Shown here: positions 17,343 through 24,934 of the stretch, piece by piece
Position numbering within the stretch: position 1 is the first letter of the stretch
How the letters are laid out: each line of letters opens with the position of its first letter
Source: Umezawaea endophytica
Lineage (GTDB): Bacteria; Actinomycetota; Actinomycetes; Mycobacteriales; Pseudonocardiaceae
DNA: 64,000 bases
NCBI RefSeq assembly: GCF_025061645.1
Contig: NZ_JANYMP010000044.1
Location: 1-64,000 of the forward strand
Direction of reading: 5' to 3'
Translations under genes and position numbers: made by a program
Notes under the pieces: generated by a model
Databases searched by the model: none
Told to the model about the DNA's origin: nothing
The model's input: only the letters and a program-made list of their open reading frames with translations

Positions 17343-17374
17343 CACACCGTAGCCGCCGCCTCGCTAGGAGCAGC

Positions 17375-18673
17375 ATGTCGAGTAGGAGAGTCGGGCTGTC
17401 CGTCCTGCTGGCCGGAGCCCTTTCCGCATCGCTCGCGCCCTCGGCCAACGCCGACGTCGAGTCGTACGGGCACGGTCACGGGAACGGGCAGCGGACCGTC
17501 GGGTACTACACCCAGTGGAGCGGCTACGACCGTAACTTCCTGGTGAAGGACCTCGTCGCCAACGGCACCGCGAAGAAGCTGACGCACCTGAACTACGCGT
17601 TCGGGTTCCTGGACGAGTCCGGGAAGTGCTACAGCAGCGACCCGTGGGCCGACTACCAGCGCCCGTTCACCGCCGAGCAGAGCGTGGACGGCGTCGCGGA
17701 CGTGGCGGGCCAGGCGCTCTCGGGCAACCTGAACCAGCTCAAGGAGCTCAAGGCGAAGAACCCGCGGCTCCGGGTCAACATCTCGCTCGGCGGCTGGACC
17801 GGCTCCAAGTACTTCTCGAACGCCGCCCTCACGCCCCAGTCGCGCGCCGCGCACGTGAAGTCCTGCCTCGACCTGTGGATCAAGGGTGACCTGGAGGGCG
17901 CGCCCGGCGCGGCCGCCGGTCTGTTCAACGGGATCGACCTCGACTGGGAGTGGCCCGCGAGCGAGGGCAACACCGGCAACGTCGTGCGCCCAGAGGACAA
18001 GGTCAACTTCACCGCGCTCGTCGCGGAGTACCGCAAGCAGCTCGACCAGCTCGGCCGGTCGACGCGGAAGAAGTACGACCTGACCGCGTTCCTGCCCGCC
18101 GACCCGGTGCAGCTCGACCGGGGCATCGAGACCCGCAAGGTGTTCCGCGACCTCACGTTCGCGACCCTCCAGGGCTACGACTACCACGGCGCGTGGGACC
18201 CGATCACGAACCAGCAGTCGTCGCTGCGGACGCCCAAGGGCGACCCCTCGGCGTCGAAGTTCAGCTCCCAGGTGACCGTCGACGCGTACCTCTCGCGGGG
18301 CGCGCCGAGGGACAAGGTCGTGCTGGGCGTGCCGTTCTACAGCCGCGGCTGGACCGGCGTGACCAACGCGAACAACGGCCTCTTCCAGGCCGCGACGGGC
18401 CCCGCTCCCGGCACGTACGAGGCGGGCTTCGAGGACTACAAGGTCCTCAAGGGCCAGTTGTCGAAGTTCACGGTCCACCGCGACGCGAAGGCGGGCCACG
18501 CCTGGCTGTTCGACGGCACGACCTTCTGGACGTGGGACGACGCCGTGGAGATCAAGCGCAAGGGTCGGTACATCGCCGACCGCGATCTCGGCGGCGCGAT
18601 GATCTGGTCGCTCGACGGCGACACCGCCGACGGCGAGCTGATCAGCGCGCTGCGCAGCGGACTGTCCGACTAG
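17375..18673 (+). CDS. Secreted GH18 chitinase
   Basis: 432 residues with a signal peptide (SVLLAGALSASLAPSANA, cleavage near residue 26), then a GH18 TIM barrel. Visible features: RTVGYYTQWSGYD at strand 1, KLTHLNYAFGF, LRVNISLGGWTGS, the catalytic NGIDLDWEW with proton-donor Glu192, LQGYDYHGAWD, and the closing GAMIWSLDGD. The usual first D of the D-G-x-D-x-D-x-E pattern is Asn here. There is no carbohydrate-binding domain. ATG 17375 has AGGAG 4 nt upstream. The two DasR-like sites upstream indicate induction by chitin breakdown products. Confidence 0.93.
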   Translation: MSSRRVGLSVLLAGALSASLAPSANADVESYGHGHGNGQRTVGYYTQWSGYDRNFLVKDLVANGTAKKLTHLNYAFGFLDESGKCYSSDPWADYQRPFTAEQSVDGVADVAGQALSGNLNQLKELKAKNPRLRVNISLGGWTGSKYFSNAALTPQSRAAHVKSCLDLWIKGDLEGAPGAAAGLFNGIDLDWEWPASEGNTGNVVRPEDKVNFTALVAEYRKQLDQLGRSTRKKYDLTAFLPADPVQLDRGIETRKVFRDLTFATLQGYDYHGAWDPITNQQSSLRTPKGDPSASKFSSQVTVDAYLSRGAPRDKVVLGVPFYSRGWTGVTNANNGLFQAATGPAPGTYEAGFEDYKVLKGQLSKFTVHRDAKAGHAWLFDGTTFWTWDDAVEIKRKGRYIADRDLGGAMIWSLDGDTADGELISALRSGLSD

Positions 18674-18693
18674 GGCAGTTCAGGACGGGGTTC

Positions 18694-18721
18694 GGGGAGG
18701 TTTCGCGGCGGCCGCCTCCCC
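18694..18721. terminator. Candidate terminator after chitinase
   Basis: GGGGAGG (18694-18700) pairs with CCTCCCC (18715-18721) across a GC-rich 14-nt loop, between the convergent chitinase and TetR genes. There is no T-run. Confidence 0.4.
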
Positions 18722-18738
18722 GGATCTCGTCCGCCGGC

Positions 18739-19335
18739 TCAGTGCGTGCGCCAGCCGTCCGCGCTGGCCCGCACGGCCCGCTCGAACACGGGGGCGATCT
18801 CCAGTCCGGGCGGCAGGATGCCGTAGATCTCCAGGCTGACCAGGCCGTGGCAGATGCTCCACAGCGCCAGGCCGATGACCTCGGGCGCCTCGTTCGGCAG
18901 GAACGACCCGTTGTCGATGGCCCGCTGCACCGTCTTGACCACGGGCACGAAGGTGCCGGACGCGGCGATGTAGGTCTCGGTGGTCGGCATGAAGTCCGGC
19001 ACCACCTTGCTGAACATGACCACGTAGAACTGGCGGTCTTGGAGCGCGCTGTCGCGGTAGGTCAGCGCGATCTGGATCAGGTCCTCCACCGGGTCGTCGG
19101 TCTCGGGGACCATCGCCAGCCGTTCGCCGAAGCGCCGGAAGCCCTCGTCGTAGAGGGCGTCGAGGAGCGCGGGCTTGCCACCGAAGAGCGAGTAGACGGC
19201 GGTGGTCGAGGTATTGACGTCCGCCGCCAGCCGGCGCAAGCTCAACGCACTGGGTCCCTCGTTGGACAGCAGTTCACCCGCGCGGTTCAGCAGCTTCACG
19301 CGCAGCGCGTCATCGTGAGTCTTGGGTCGAGGCAC
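18739..19335 (-). CDS. TetR family regulator with WHG-type C-terminus
   Basis: About 198 residues from GTG 19335. HTH at about 28-50 (LSLRRLAADVNTSTTAVYSLF). The C-terminal part contains IGLALWSICHGLVSLEIYG, the W..CHG signature of one TetR ligand-domain class. The start is uncertain: GGGGAG sits directly before GTG 19335, and a short leader from a promoter at 19358-19363 is likely. A palindrome at 19351-19361 suggests autoregulation. The target genes are unclear; the RHH/Doc-like pair is divergent from it. Confidence 0.85.
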   Translation of the reverse strand: MPRPKTHDDALRVKLLNRAGELLSNEGPSALSLRRLAADVNTSTTAVYSLFGGKPALLDALYDEGFRRFGERLAMVPETDDPVEDLIQIALTYRDSALQDRQFYVVMFSKVVPDFMPTTETYIAASGTFVPVVKTVQRAIDNGSFLPNEAPEVIGLALWSICHGLVSLEIYGILPPGLEIAPVFERAVRASADGWRTH

Positions 19336-19350
19336 CTCCCCATCGTATCG

Positions 19351-19363
19351 TAACAGTGTTATA
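19351..19363 (-). promoter_or_regulatory. Palindromic operator and -10 of the TetR gene
   Basis: TAACAGTGTTA (19351-19361) is an odd-centred perfect palindrome. It overlaps TATAAC (19358-19363, minus strand), a -10 candidate for the TetR gene, and also faces the divergent antitoxin-like gene. Confidence 0.45.
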
Positions 19364-19409
19364 AAACGAAACCTGGTGTCTGTGGTATCAGATTGGTACC
19401 GTGTCCGGA

Positions 19410-19616
19410 ATGGCGATGACCCTGCGTCTGAATGACGAGGAGAGTCGGCGGCTCGCGGAACTCGCGGCTGCCGAAGGCCGATCGAAGCAAGATGTGGTGC
19501 GGCTCGCATTAGCCGACCGCTGGGCCCAGTTGCACAAGGAAGAGCAGCTAGGCGAAGTGCTCAGCCGGGTGATGCCCAAGTACCGGGGTCTGCTGGACCG
19601 ACTCGGTTCCGCTTGA
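19410..19616 (+). CDS. Ribbon-helix-helix protein, probable antitoxin
   Basis: About 68 residues. An N-terminal strand TLRLNDEESRRLAELAAAEG is followed by SKQDVVRLALADRW, the RHH (CopG/Arc-like) DNA-binding pattern. The C-terminal tail could bind the partner. GTG 19401 and ATG 19416 are alternative starts; ATG 19410 is placed 7 nt after TACCGT. It precedes the Doc-like gene by 40 bp, the usual antitoxin-first order. Confidence 0.75.
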   Translation: MAMTLRLNDEESRRLAELAAAEGRSKQDVVRLALADRWAQLHKEEQLGEVLSRVMPKYRGLLDRLGSA

Positions 19617-19656
19617 CCCGCCGAGAACTGTCGTACCTCTGTGATCAACTGACAGT

Positions 19657-20040
19657 GTGATCAACTACCTGGATGCCGGTGATCTGCTGGTGCTCGCCAC
19701 CGCTGTGACCGGCGGCGATCTCGTGGTGCGCGATCTCGGCCTGCTCGATTCCGCTGCTCACCGCCCCCGCGCCACGGTGCTCGGCGTGGAGGCCTACGAC
19801 ACCCTGTGGCTGAAGGCCGCGTCCATCCTCGACTCCATCGTCCGCACCCGACCCCTCGTCGAGGGCAACTGGCGGCTCGCCTGGGTCGCCGTCGTCGCCT
19901 TCTGCGACATCAACGGGTGGTGGGTGGACGCGGACGAGGAGGACGCGCTCGACCTCGTGCGCGCGCTCGGCCGGGAGCAGACCGACGTTCCCGGCATGGC
20001 CGCGCACCTCGAGGCGTGGGCCCTGCCCAAGTCCGTCTGA
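19657..20040 (+). CDS. Doc-like (Fic fold) toxin with degenerate active-site motif
   Basis: 127 residues, the size and layout of actinobacterial Doc-type toxins: [51 protein letters not shown], then [12 protein letters not shown], and a Trp-rich NGWWVD helix turn. In Doc the loop is HxFxDGNKR, used for phosphate transfer to EF-Tu. Here His is Arg, Asp is Glu and Lys is Trp, so activity may be lost or altered. GTG 19657 is the start. The ten bases GTGATCAACT are duplicated just before it (19641-19650 and 19657-19666), the first copy leading straight to a stop. Confidence 0.75.
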   Translation: MINYLDAGDLLVLATAVTGGDLVVRDLGLLDSAAHRPRATVLGVEAYDTLWLKAASILDSIVRTRPLVEGNWRLAWVAVVAFCDINGWWVDADEEDALDLVRALGREQTDVPGMAAHLEAWALPKSV

Positions 20041-20050
20041 GCGTCGGGGC

Positions 20051-20081
20051 TTGACCTGGAGTGCACTCCAGCTCCTACGGT
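20051..20081 (+). promoter_or_regulatory. MerR-type promoter with 19-bp spacer and operator
   Basis: TTGACC (-35, 20051-20056) and TACGGT (-10, 20076-20081) are separated by 19 bp, the over-long spacer typical of MerR-activated promoters. The spacer region holds the perfect palindrome CTGGAGTGCACTCCAG (20056-20071). The operator resembles NmlR/AdhR-class sites that respond to electrophiles or aldehydes. GTG 20088 lies 6 nt after the -10, so the transcript is near-leaderless. Confidence 0.85.
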
Positions 20082-20087
20082 CGTGGG

Positions 20088-20477
20088 GTGACTCATTCGA
20101 TCGCCCAGGCAGCCGCGCACAGCGGGCTGTCGATCGACACCCTCCGCTACTACGAGCGAATCGGCCTCGTCGACCCACCCGCCCGCGACTCGGGCGGGCG
20201 GCGGACCTACTCCGACGCGGACCTGGAGTGGCTGGTCTTCCTGACCAGGCTCCGCACGACCGGCATGCCGATCAGGATGATGCGCGAGTACGCGCGCCTG
20301 CGGCACCTCGGCACCGTGACCAGGCGCGCGCGGCAGCAGATCCTGCTCGACCACCGGGCGGGCGTCCGTGCCCGCATCGCCGAACTCCAGTCGAGCCTCG
20401 ACGTGCTCGACTACAAGATCGACTTCTACAGCGGGCTCATGGCCGGGGACGAGCAGGCCAGGGGCGCCACCGCGTGA
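20088..20477 (+). CDS. MerR family regulator
   Basis: 129 residues from GTG 20088. The MerR winged HTH is at about 4-40 ([20 protein letters not shown]), then [19 protein letters not shown], and a dimerisation coiled coil. It has no metal-binding cysteines, so an electrophile or aldehyde response (NmlR/AdhR-like) fits better than metal sensing. It almost certainly controls its own 19-bp-spacer promoter and the downstream aldo/keto reductases; the first starts 23 bp after its stop. Confidence 0.9.
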   Translation: MTHSIAQAAAHSGLSIDTLRYYERIGLVDPPARDSGGRRTYSDADLEWLVFLTRLRTTGMPIRMMREYARLRHLGTVTRRARQQILLDHRAGVRARIAELQSSLDVLDYKIDFYSGLMAGDEQARGATA

Positions 20478-20500
20478 TCGTGCCGGAATGGGGGAAGGAC

Positions 20501-21463
20501 ATGACCAGTCGGTTCCTCGGCCCGCTCGAGGTCGGGCCGCAAGGGCTGGGCTGCATGGGGATGAGCCAGTCCTACGGTGCGGCCGACGAGGGGGAGTCGA
20601 TCGCCACGATCCACCGGGCTTTGGAACTCGGGGTGACCCTCCTGGACACCGCTGATGTGTACGGCGCGGGTGCGAACGAGGAGTTGGTGGGCCGCGCCAT
20701 CGCCGACCGCCGCGACTCGGTCGTGCTCGCCACCAAGTTCGGCTTCGTCGGAGGCCCCGGCCAGGTCAGGGGCGACGCCGAGTACGTCCGGCAGGCGTGC
20801 GACGCCTCGCTCGAGCGGCTCGGCCTCGACCACATCGACCTCTACTACCAGCACCGCGTCGATCCGGCCGTCCCCATCGAGGAGACGGTCGGGGCGATGG
20901 CGTCGCTGGTGGAGCAGGGGAAGGTGCGGTACCTCGGGTTGTCCGAGGCCAGTGCCGCCTCGATCCGTCGTGCGCACGCCGTGCACCCGATCGCGGCGCT
21001 CCAGAGCGAGTGGTCGCTGTGGACGCGTGACGTCGAGGCTGAGATCGCGCCCACGTGCTTCGAGCTGGGGATCGGGGTCGTGCCGTTCTCGCCGCTCGGG
21101 CGTGGGTTCCTGACCGGGGCGGTGACGTCCGTCGAGGATCTTGGTGAGGACGACATGCGTCGGAGGTTGCCCCGGTTCGAGCAGGCCAACTTCGAGCGCA
21201 ACGCGGCCATCGTGGCTGTTCTGCGGGAGTTGGCCGCTGGGCACGGGATCAGCGCTGGGCAGCTCGCGCTCGCGTGGGTCCAGCACCGCGGGGCGACCGT
21301 TGTGCCCATTCCCGGCACGAAGCGCAGGAAGTACCTGGAGGAGAACGTCGCCGCGGCCGCTGTCGAGCTGTCCGCCGCCGATCTCGCCGCCATTGACGCC
21401 GCTGTACCGGCTGTCGCGGGAGACCGCTACACGGCCGAGATGCTCCGCCTGACCGACAACTGA
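20501..21463 (+). CDS. Aldo/keto reductase 1
   Basis: 320 residues, (beta/alpha)8 NADPH-dependent reductase of carbonyl compounds. Catalytic tetrad visible: Asp and Tyr in LLDTADVYG, Lys in VVLATKFG, His in YYQHRVD. A C-terminal NADP-binding segment contains [17 protein letters not shown] 20501 follows GGGGGAAGG; GTG 20474, overlapping the merR stop, is an in-frame alternative. It is highly similar to the next gene, including long nearly identical DNA stretches, implying recent duplication or gene conversion. MerR control suggests detoxification of aldehydes or similar electrophiles. Confidence 0.92.
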   Translation: MTSRFLGPLEVGPQGLGCMGMSQSYGAADEGESIATIHRALELGVTLLDTADVYGAGANEELVGRAIADRRDSVVLATKFGFVGGPGQVRGDAEYVRQACDASLERLGLDHIDLYYQHRVDPAVPIEETVGAMASLVEQGKVRYLGLSEASAASIRRAHAVHPIAALQSEWSLWTRDVEAEIAPTCFELGIGVVPFSPLGRGFLTGAVTSVEDLGEDDMRRRLPRFEQANFERNAAIVAVLRELAAGHGISAGQLALAWVQHRGATVVPIPGTKRRKYLEENVAAAAVELSAADLAAIDAAVPAVAGDRYTAEMLRLTDN

Positions 21464-21478
21464 CCTTTGAGGATGATG

Positions 21479-22465
21479 ATGAACAGTCGTTTTCTCGGCC
21501 CGCTCGAAGTCAGCTCGCAGGGGCTCGGGTGCATGGGGATGAGTGCTTTTTACGGTGACACCTCTGATGAGGGGGAGTCGATCGCCACGATTCACCGGGC
21601 GTTGGACCTGGGGGTCACGCTGCTGGACACGTCTGATGCTTATGGGCCGCACACCAATGAGGAGTTGGTTGGGCGGGCTGTGGCTGATCGGCGGGATTCT
21701 GTTGTGCTCGCGACCAAGTTCGGGATCGCTGAGCGGGATGCTGATGGTCACGCCCGTATTCGTGGTGAGGCCTCGTACGTGCGGTCGTCGGCCGAGGACT
21801 CCCTGAAGCGCCTGGGGCTGGACCACGTCGACCTGTACTACCAGCACCGGGTGGATCAGACCGTGCCGATCGAGGAGACGGTCGGGGCGATGGCTTCGCT
21901 GGTGGAGCAGGGTAAGGTGCGGTACCTCGGGTTGTCCGAGGCGAGTGTCGACAACATCCGGCGTGCGCACGCCGTGCACCCGATCACGGCTGTTCAGTTC
22001 GAGTGGTCGTTGTGGTCGCGCGAGATCGAGGACGAGATCGTGCCGGTCGCCCGTGAGTTGGGGATCGGGGTGGTTGCCTACTCGCCGCTCGGTCGGGGGT
22101 TCCTGACCGGCAGCATCAAGTCCACCGCGGATTTGGCGGACACGGATTTTCGGAAGATCGCCCAGCCTCGGTTCACCGAGGAGAACCTGGCGAAGAACCA
22201 GGCGATCATCGAATCGTTGCGGGCCGTTGCGGCGGAGCACGACGCCACGCCTGGGCAGATCGCGTTGGCGTGGGTTCAGCACCGGGGGGCCGATGTGGTG
22301 CCGATTCCGGGGACCAAGCGGAGGAAGTACCTGGAGGAGAACGTCGCCGCGGCCGGGTTGTCGTTGACGGTCGACCAGTTGGCCAGGATCGAAGCCGCTG
22401 TGCCCGTGGGTGAGGTCGCGGGTGAGCGGTATTCGGTCGGCAGCATGAAGTCGATCAACCGGTGA
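21479..22465 (+). CDS. Aldo/keto reductase 2
   Basis: 328 residues, paralogue of the preceding gene. Tetrad residues are in [23 protein letters not shown] and YYQHRVD; the C-terminus has [14 protein letters not shown]. Three ATGs in a row follow GAGG (21469-21472); 21479 gives the best spacing and matches the N-terminus of reductase 1 ([10 protein letters not shown]). Synonymous positions shift toward G/T compared with reductase 1. Its stop overlaps the next GTG by 4 bp. Confidence 0.92.
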   Translation: MNSRFLGPLEVSSQGLGCMGMSAFYGDTSDEGESIATIHRALDLGVTLLDTSDAYGPHTNEELVGRAVADRRDSVVLATKFGIAERDADGHARIRGEASYVRSSAEDSLKRLGLDHVDLYYQHRVDQTVPIEETVGAMASLVEQGKVRYLGLSEASVDNIRRAHAVHPITAVQFEWSLWSREIEDEIVPVARELGIGVVAYSPLGRGFLTGSIKSTADLADTDFRKIAQPRFTEENLAKNQAIIESLRAVAAEHDATPGQIALAWVQHRGADVVPIPGTKRRKYLEENVAAAGLSLTVDQLARIEAAVPVGEVAGERYSVGSMKSINR

Positions 22466-23640
22466 GGGCGTTGGGGCTCGGCCTGGGTGTGCTGCTGGTC
22501 CTCACCGGTACGTCGGGTGCTCGGCCGCCCGGTGTGCCGGACGGGTGGGTGGGTACCTGGGGTGGCGCGGCTGCCGCGGGGGTTGGTGAGGGGTATGCCA
22601 ACTACTCGATACGCAACGTGGTGCACACGAGTGTGGGTGGGTCCGCGGTGCGGGTTCGGTTGTCCAACCGGTTCGGGACGCAGCCCGCGGTGATGGGGCG
22701 GGTGTCGGTGGCCGTTGCCGCGGCGCCAGGGTCGGCTGCGGCTGCTGAGGGGACGATGCGCGGGGTGACGTTCGGTGGGGTCGAGTCGATCACGATTCCC
22801 GCTGGGGCGGAGGTGGTGAGCGATTCGGTGGCGTTGCGGGTGCCTCGGGATGGGGATCTGCTGGTTTCTACGTATACGCCGGTGGCGTCGGGGCCGGTTA
22901 CGTACCACGGGTTGGCTACGCAGACGTCGTTCTTCACGCGGGCCGGGGATTTTGTGCTGGAGGCCTCGGGGGTTAGTTATGGGGAGCGGACTTCGGCCTG
23001 GCACTACGTGAGTGGTGTGGATGTGCGGGGGTCTGGGGCTGCGGGGACCGTTGTGGCCTTTGGTGATTCGATCACTGATGGGGCTGGGGCTACTTCGGGG
23101 GCCAATCGGCGGTGGCCGGATTTGTTGGCGGATCGGTTGCGGGGGCGGCTTGGGGTGGTGAACTCCGGGATCTCCGGGAATCGGGTGTTGTTGGATGGTG
23201 GTGGGTTTGGGGTTAATGCCCTGGCTCGGTTTGATTCGGATGTGGTGGATGTCACCGGGGTGCGGTCGGTGATCCTGTTGGAGGGGATCAACGATATTCA
23301 GCAGGTGCCGCACCAGACTGATCCTGGGGTGGTTGTTGCTGCTTATCGGCAGTTTGTGGTGCAGGCTCATGCTCGGGGGATTCGGGTTGTCGGGGGGACT
23401 GTGCTGCCGTTTAAGGGGTGGCGGGTTTATGATCCTGAGTTGGAGGCTGTTCGGCAGGGGTTGAATTCTTTTATTCGGACTGGTGGGGTTTTTGATGCGG
23501 TGATTGATTTTGATGCTGTCATGCGGGATTCGGTGGATCCGTTGGTGATGCGGGCCGAGTATGACAGTGGGGATCATTTGCATCCGAATGATGCGGGGTA
23601 TCAGGCGATGGCTGACGCGGTGGATTTGGGGAAGTTGTGA
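22462..23640 (+). CDS. Secreted SGNH/GDSL-type hydrolase
   Basis: 392 residues starting at GTG 22462 (GTGA overlap with the reductase). An N-terminal signal-like segment ([17 protein letters not shown]) is followed by a beta-sandwich region (~25-190). The SGNH hydrolase domain has block [12 protein letters not shown] with the nucleophile Ser, GISGNRVL, block [11 protein letters not shown], and block [12 protein letters not shown] with Asp and His. It is probably an extracellular esterase or lipase. Codons are unusually rich in G and T at third positions for this genome, most strongly at the 3' end. Hairpin element B follows, and the conserved 13-mer GTGACCTGCGGGT includes this gene's stop codon. 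Confidence 0.9.
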   Translation: MRALGLGLGVLLVLTGTSGARPPGVPDGWVGTWGGAAAAGVGEGYANYSIRNVVHTSVGGSAVRVRLSNRFGTQPAVMGRVSVAVAAAPGSAAAAEGTMRGVTFGGVESITIPAGAEVVSDSVALRVPRDGDLLVSTYTPVASGPVTYHGLATQTSFFTRAGDFVLEASGVSYGERTSAWHYVSGVDVRGSGAAGTVVAFGDSITDGAGATSGANRRWPDLLADRLRGRLGVVNSGISGNRVLLDGGGFGVNALARFDSDVVDVTGVRSVILLEGINDIQQVPHQTDPGVVVAAYRQFVVQAHARGIRVVGGTVLPFKGWRVYDPELEAVRQGLNSFIRTGGVFDAVIDFDAVMRDSVDPLVMRAEYDSGDHLHPNDAGYQAMADAVDLGKL

Positions 23641-23668
23641 CCTGCGGGTTTGTTTGAGGTGGGTTGGT

Positions 23669-23746
23669 CACCCCGCTGGTGATTGTCTCGATGCCGCGTT
23701 TGCTTTGTCAAGGCGGGAAAGATGCCTTGACAAAGCAAACGCGGCA
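23669..23746 (+). repeat. Hairpin element, copy B
   Basis: A 5' box at 23669-23691 (CACCCCGC..GATTGTCTCGA) is followed by a perfect 23-bp stem (23692-23714 with 23724-23746) and the loop GGGAAAGAT. The outer stem differs from copies A and C, while the inner 11 bp and loop are identical to them. Homology with copy D extends further left: both carry GTGACCTGCGGGT (23637-23649 here). The 267-bp gap between the convergent GDSL and flavodoxin-like genes holds only this element and G/T-rich sequence. Confidence 0.9.
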
Positions 23747-23907
23747 CGAGTGGGGAAAGAGCGGGGTGGTCCGGTGGGGTGGGTTTGGGTGGGGGCGGGC
23801 GTCGGTGGCTGTGGCGTTGGGGGTGGGTTGCATTGCCGCGGGTGGGGATGGGGGCGGGTTTGTGGGGGCGTGGGGCGGTGGGGTGGGGGGTTGGTGAGTG
23901 GGTGGGG

Positions 23908-24357
23908 TTAGTAGGTGGATGCTGCGAGGGTGGCGCCTAGGTTCCAGGCTGCTTCTCGGGTGGGTTTTGTTGGTGGGCCGGTTAGTTTCAGGGTTTTTGC
24001 TGCTGGTTTCCAGCCTAGGGCCTTGGTGATTGCTTGTACGCTGTTTACTGCTCCTTCCAGGCCTTGGTTTCCGTGTACGTATAGGCCGTAGGGGCGGCCG
24101 GTTGTTGAGTCGAGGCATGGGTAGTAGATGGTGTCGAAGAAGTGTTTTAGGGCGCCTGACATGTAGCCGATGTTGGCTGGGGTTCCCAGTAGGTAGGCGT
24201 CTGCTGCCAGTACGTCGGAGGCGGTTGCTTCCAGTGCGGCTTTGCGGACTACCTCTACCTGGTCCAGGTCCTTGTTTGTTGCGCCTGCCAGTGTGGATTC
24301 GAAGATTTCTTGCATGGCTGGTGAGGGGGTGTGGTGGACTATCAGCAGTCTGGGCAT
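23908..24357 (-). CDS. Flavodoxin-like FMN protein/reductase
   Basis: 149 residues. A flavodoxin fold opening MPRLLIVHHTPSPAMQEIFE (phosphate-binding loop of the T/S-P-S type), with YLLGTPANIGYMSGALKHFF and YVHGNQGLEGAVNSVQ in the positions of flavin-contacting loops. It is probably an NAD(P)H-dependent FMN reductase or flavodoxin. Its coding strand is A/C rich because the + strand here is G/T rich, so the composition follows the strand rather than the gene. ATG 24357. Confidence 0.85.
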   Translation of the reverse strand: MPRLLIVHHTPSPAMQEIFESTLAGATNKDLDQVEVVRKAALEATASDVLAADAYLLGTPANIGYMSGALKHFFDTIYYPCLDSTTGRPYGLYVHGNQGLEGAVNSVQAITKALGWKPAAKTLKLTGPPTKPTREAAWNLGATLAASTY

Positions 24358-24452
24358 CAGTAGTCGATCTCGTAGTCGGTGTTTGGCGAGGTTGCGGCGC
24401 CCCTGAAGATGTCGTGGCCGTTCTTGCTGTGGGGTGGGCGTCCATCCAGCAC
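24357..24452 (-). CDS. Possible 31-residue small ORF coupled to the flavodoxin gene
   Basis: GTG 24452 opens a short frame containing DGRPPHSKNGHDIFRGAA and ending TDYEIDY. Its TGA shares a base with the flavodoxin ATG (TGATG). No ribosome-binding site is visible, and the frame stays open further upstream to a TAG near 24578 without another good start. It may be a real small protein or chance. Confidence 0.2.
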   Translation of the reverse strand: MLDGRPPHSKNGHDIFRGAATSPNTDYEIDY

Positions 24453-24604
24453 GGCTGTGCCAGGGCGCGGCGGTCGTCGCCATCCGGCTGGCTCGTTGGG
24501 GGCTGGTGGGTGTTCGCGGTGATTGGTGGGGGGATGATCAACAGGTGTGGCGTGGAACCGGTGTGGTTCGTGTGCGTCCTAGTAGTCACACACAGGAGGG
24601 GGTC

Positions 24605-24934
24605 ATGGACACTTCAATCATGCGGTCCAGCAGTCGTGAGAAGCGCATCACCTGGGGTGGCGGGTTGTCGATCAGTCTTGGGCTGATCGGGGGGCCGTTG
24701 GTGTTCGTCGGGGTTTGGCCGACGTTCGACCACAGCCCGTGGGACGTCAACACGATGATCCTGGGAGCTGGTGTCTTCCTCTGCACGGTGAGCTACATCC
24801 TCGGCCGGATCGCGGTCGCGGCGTTCACCGAGGAGCGGAGTCGGCCGGTGAGCCCGCCTGCTCGGCGGCCCTACGTGGTCGCGGGTGTCTCGTTGGCGGT
24901 CGCGGTGCTGTGCCTGGTGATCGCGCTCATGTGA
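24605..24934 (+). CDS. Small membrane protein, function unknown
   Basis: 109 residues. ATG 24605 is preceded by a strong AGGAGGGGG. Three hydrophobic segments at about 18-38, 50-72 and 88-108 (last: [20 protein letters not shown]), with a short charged loop TEERSRPVSPPARRP between the second and third. I recognise no family. Its last 8 bp overlap the end of the convergent phosphohexomutase gene. Confidence 0.75.
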   Translation: MDTSIMRSSSREKRITWGGGLSISLGLIGGPLVFVGVWPTFDHSPWDVNTMILGAGVFLCTVSYILGRIAVAAFTEERSRPVSPPARRPYVVAGVSLAVAVLCLVIALM

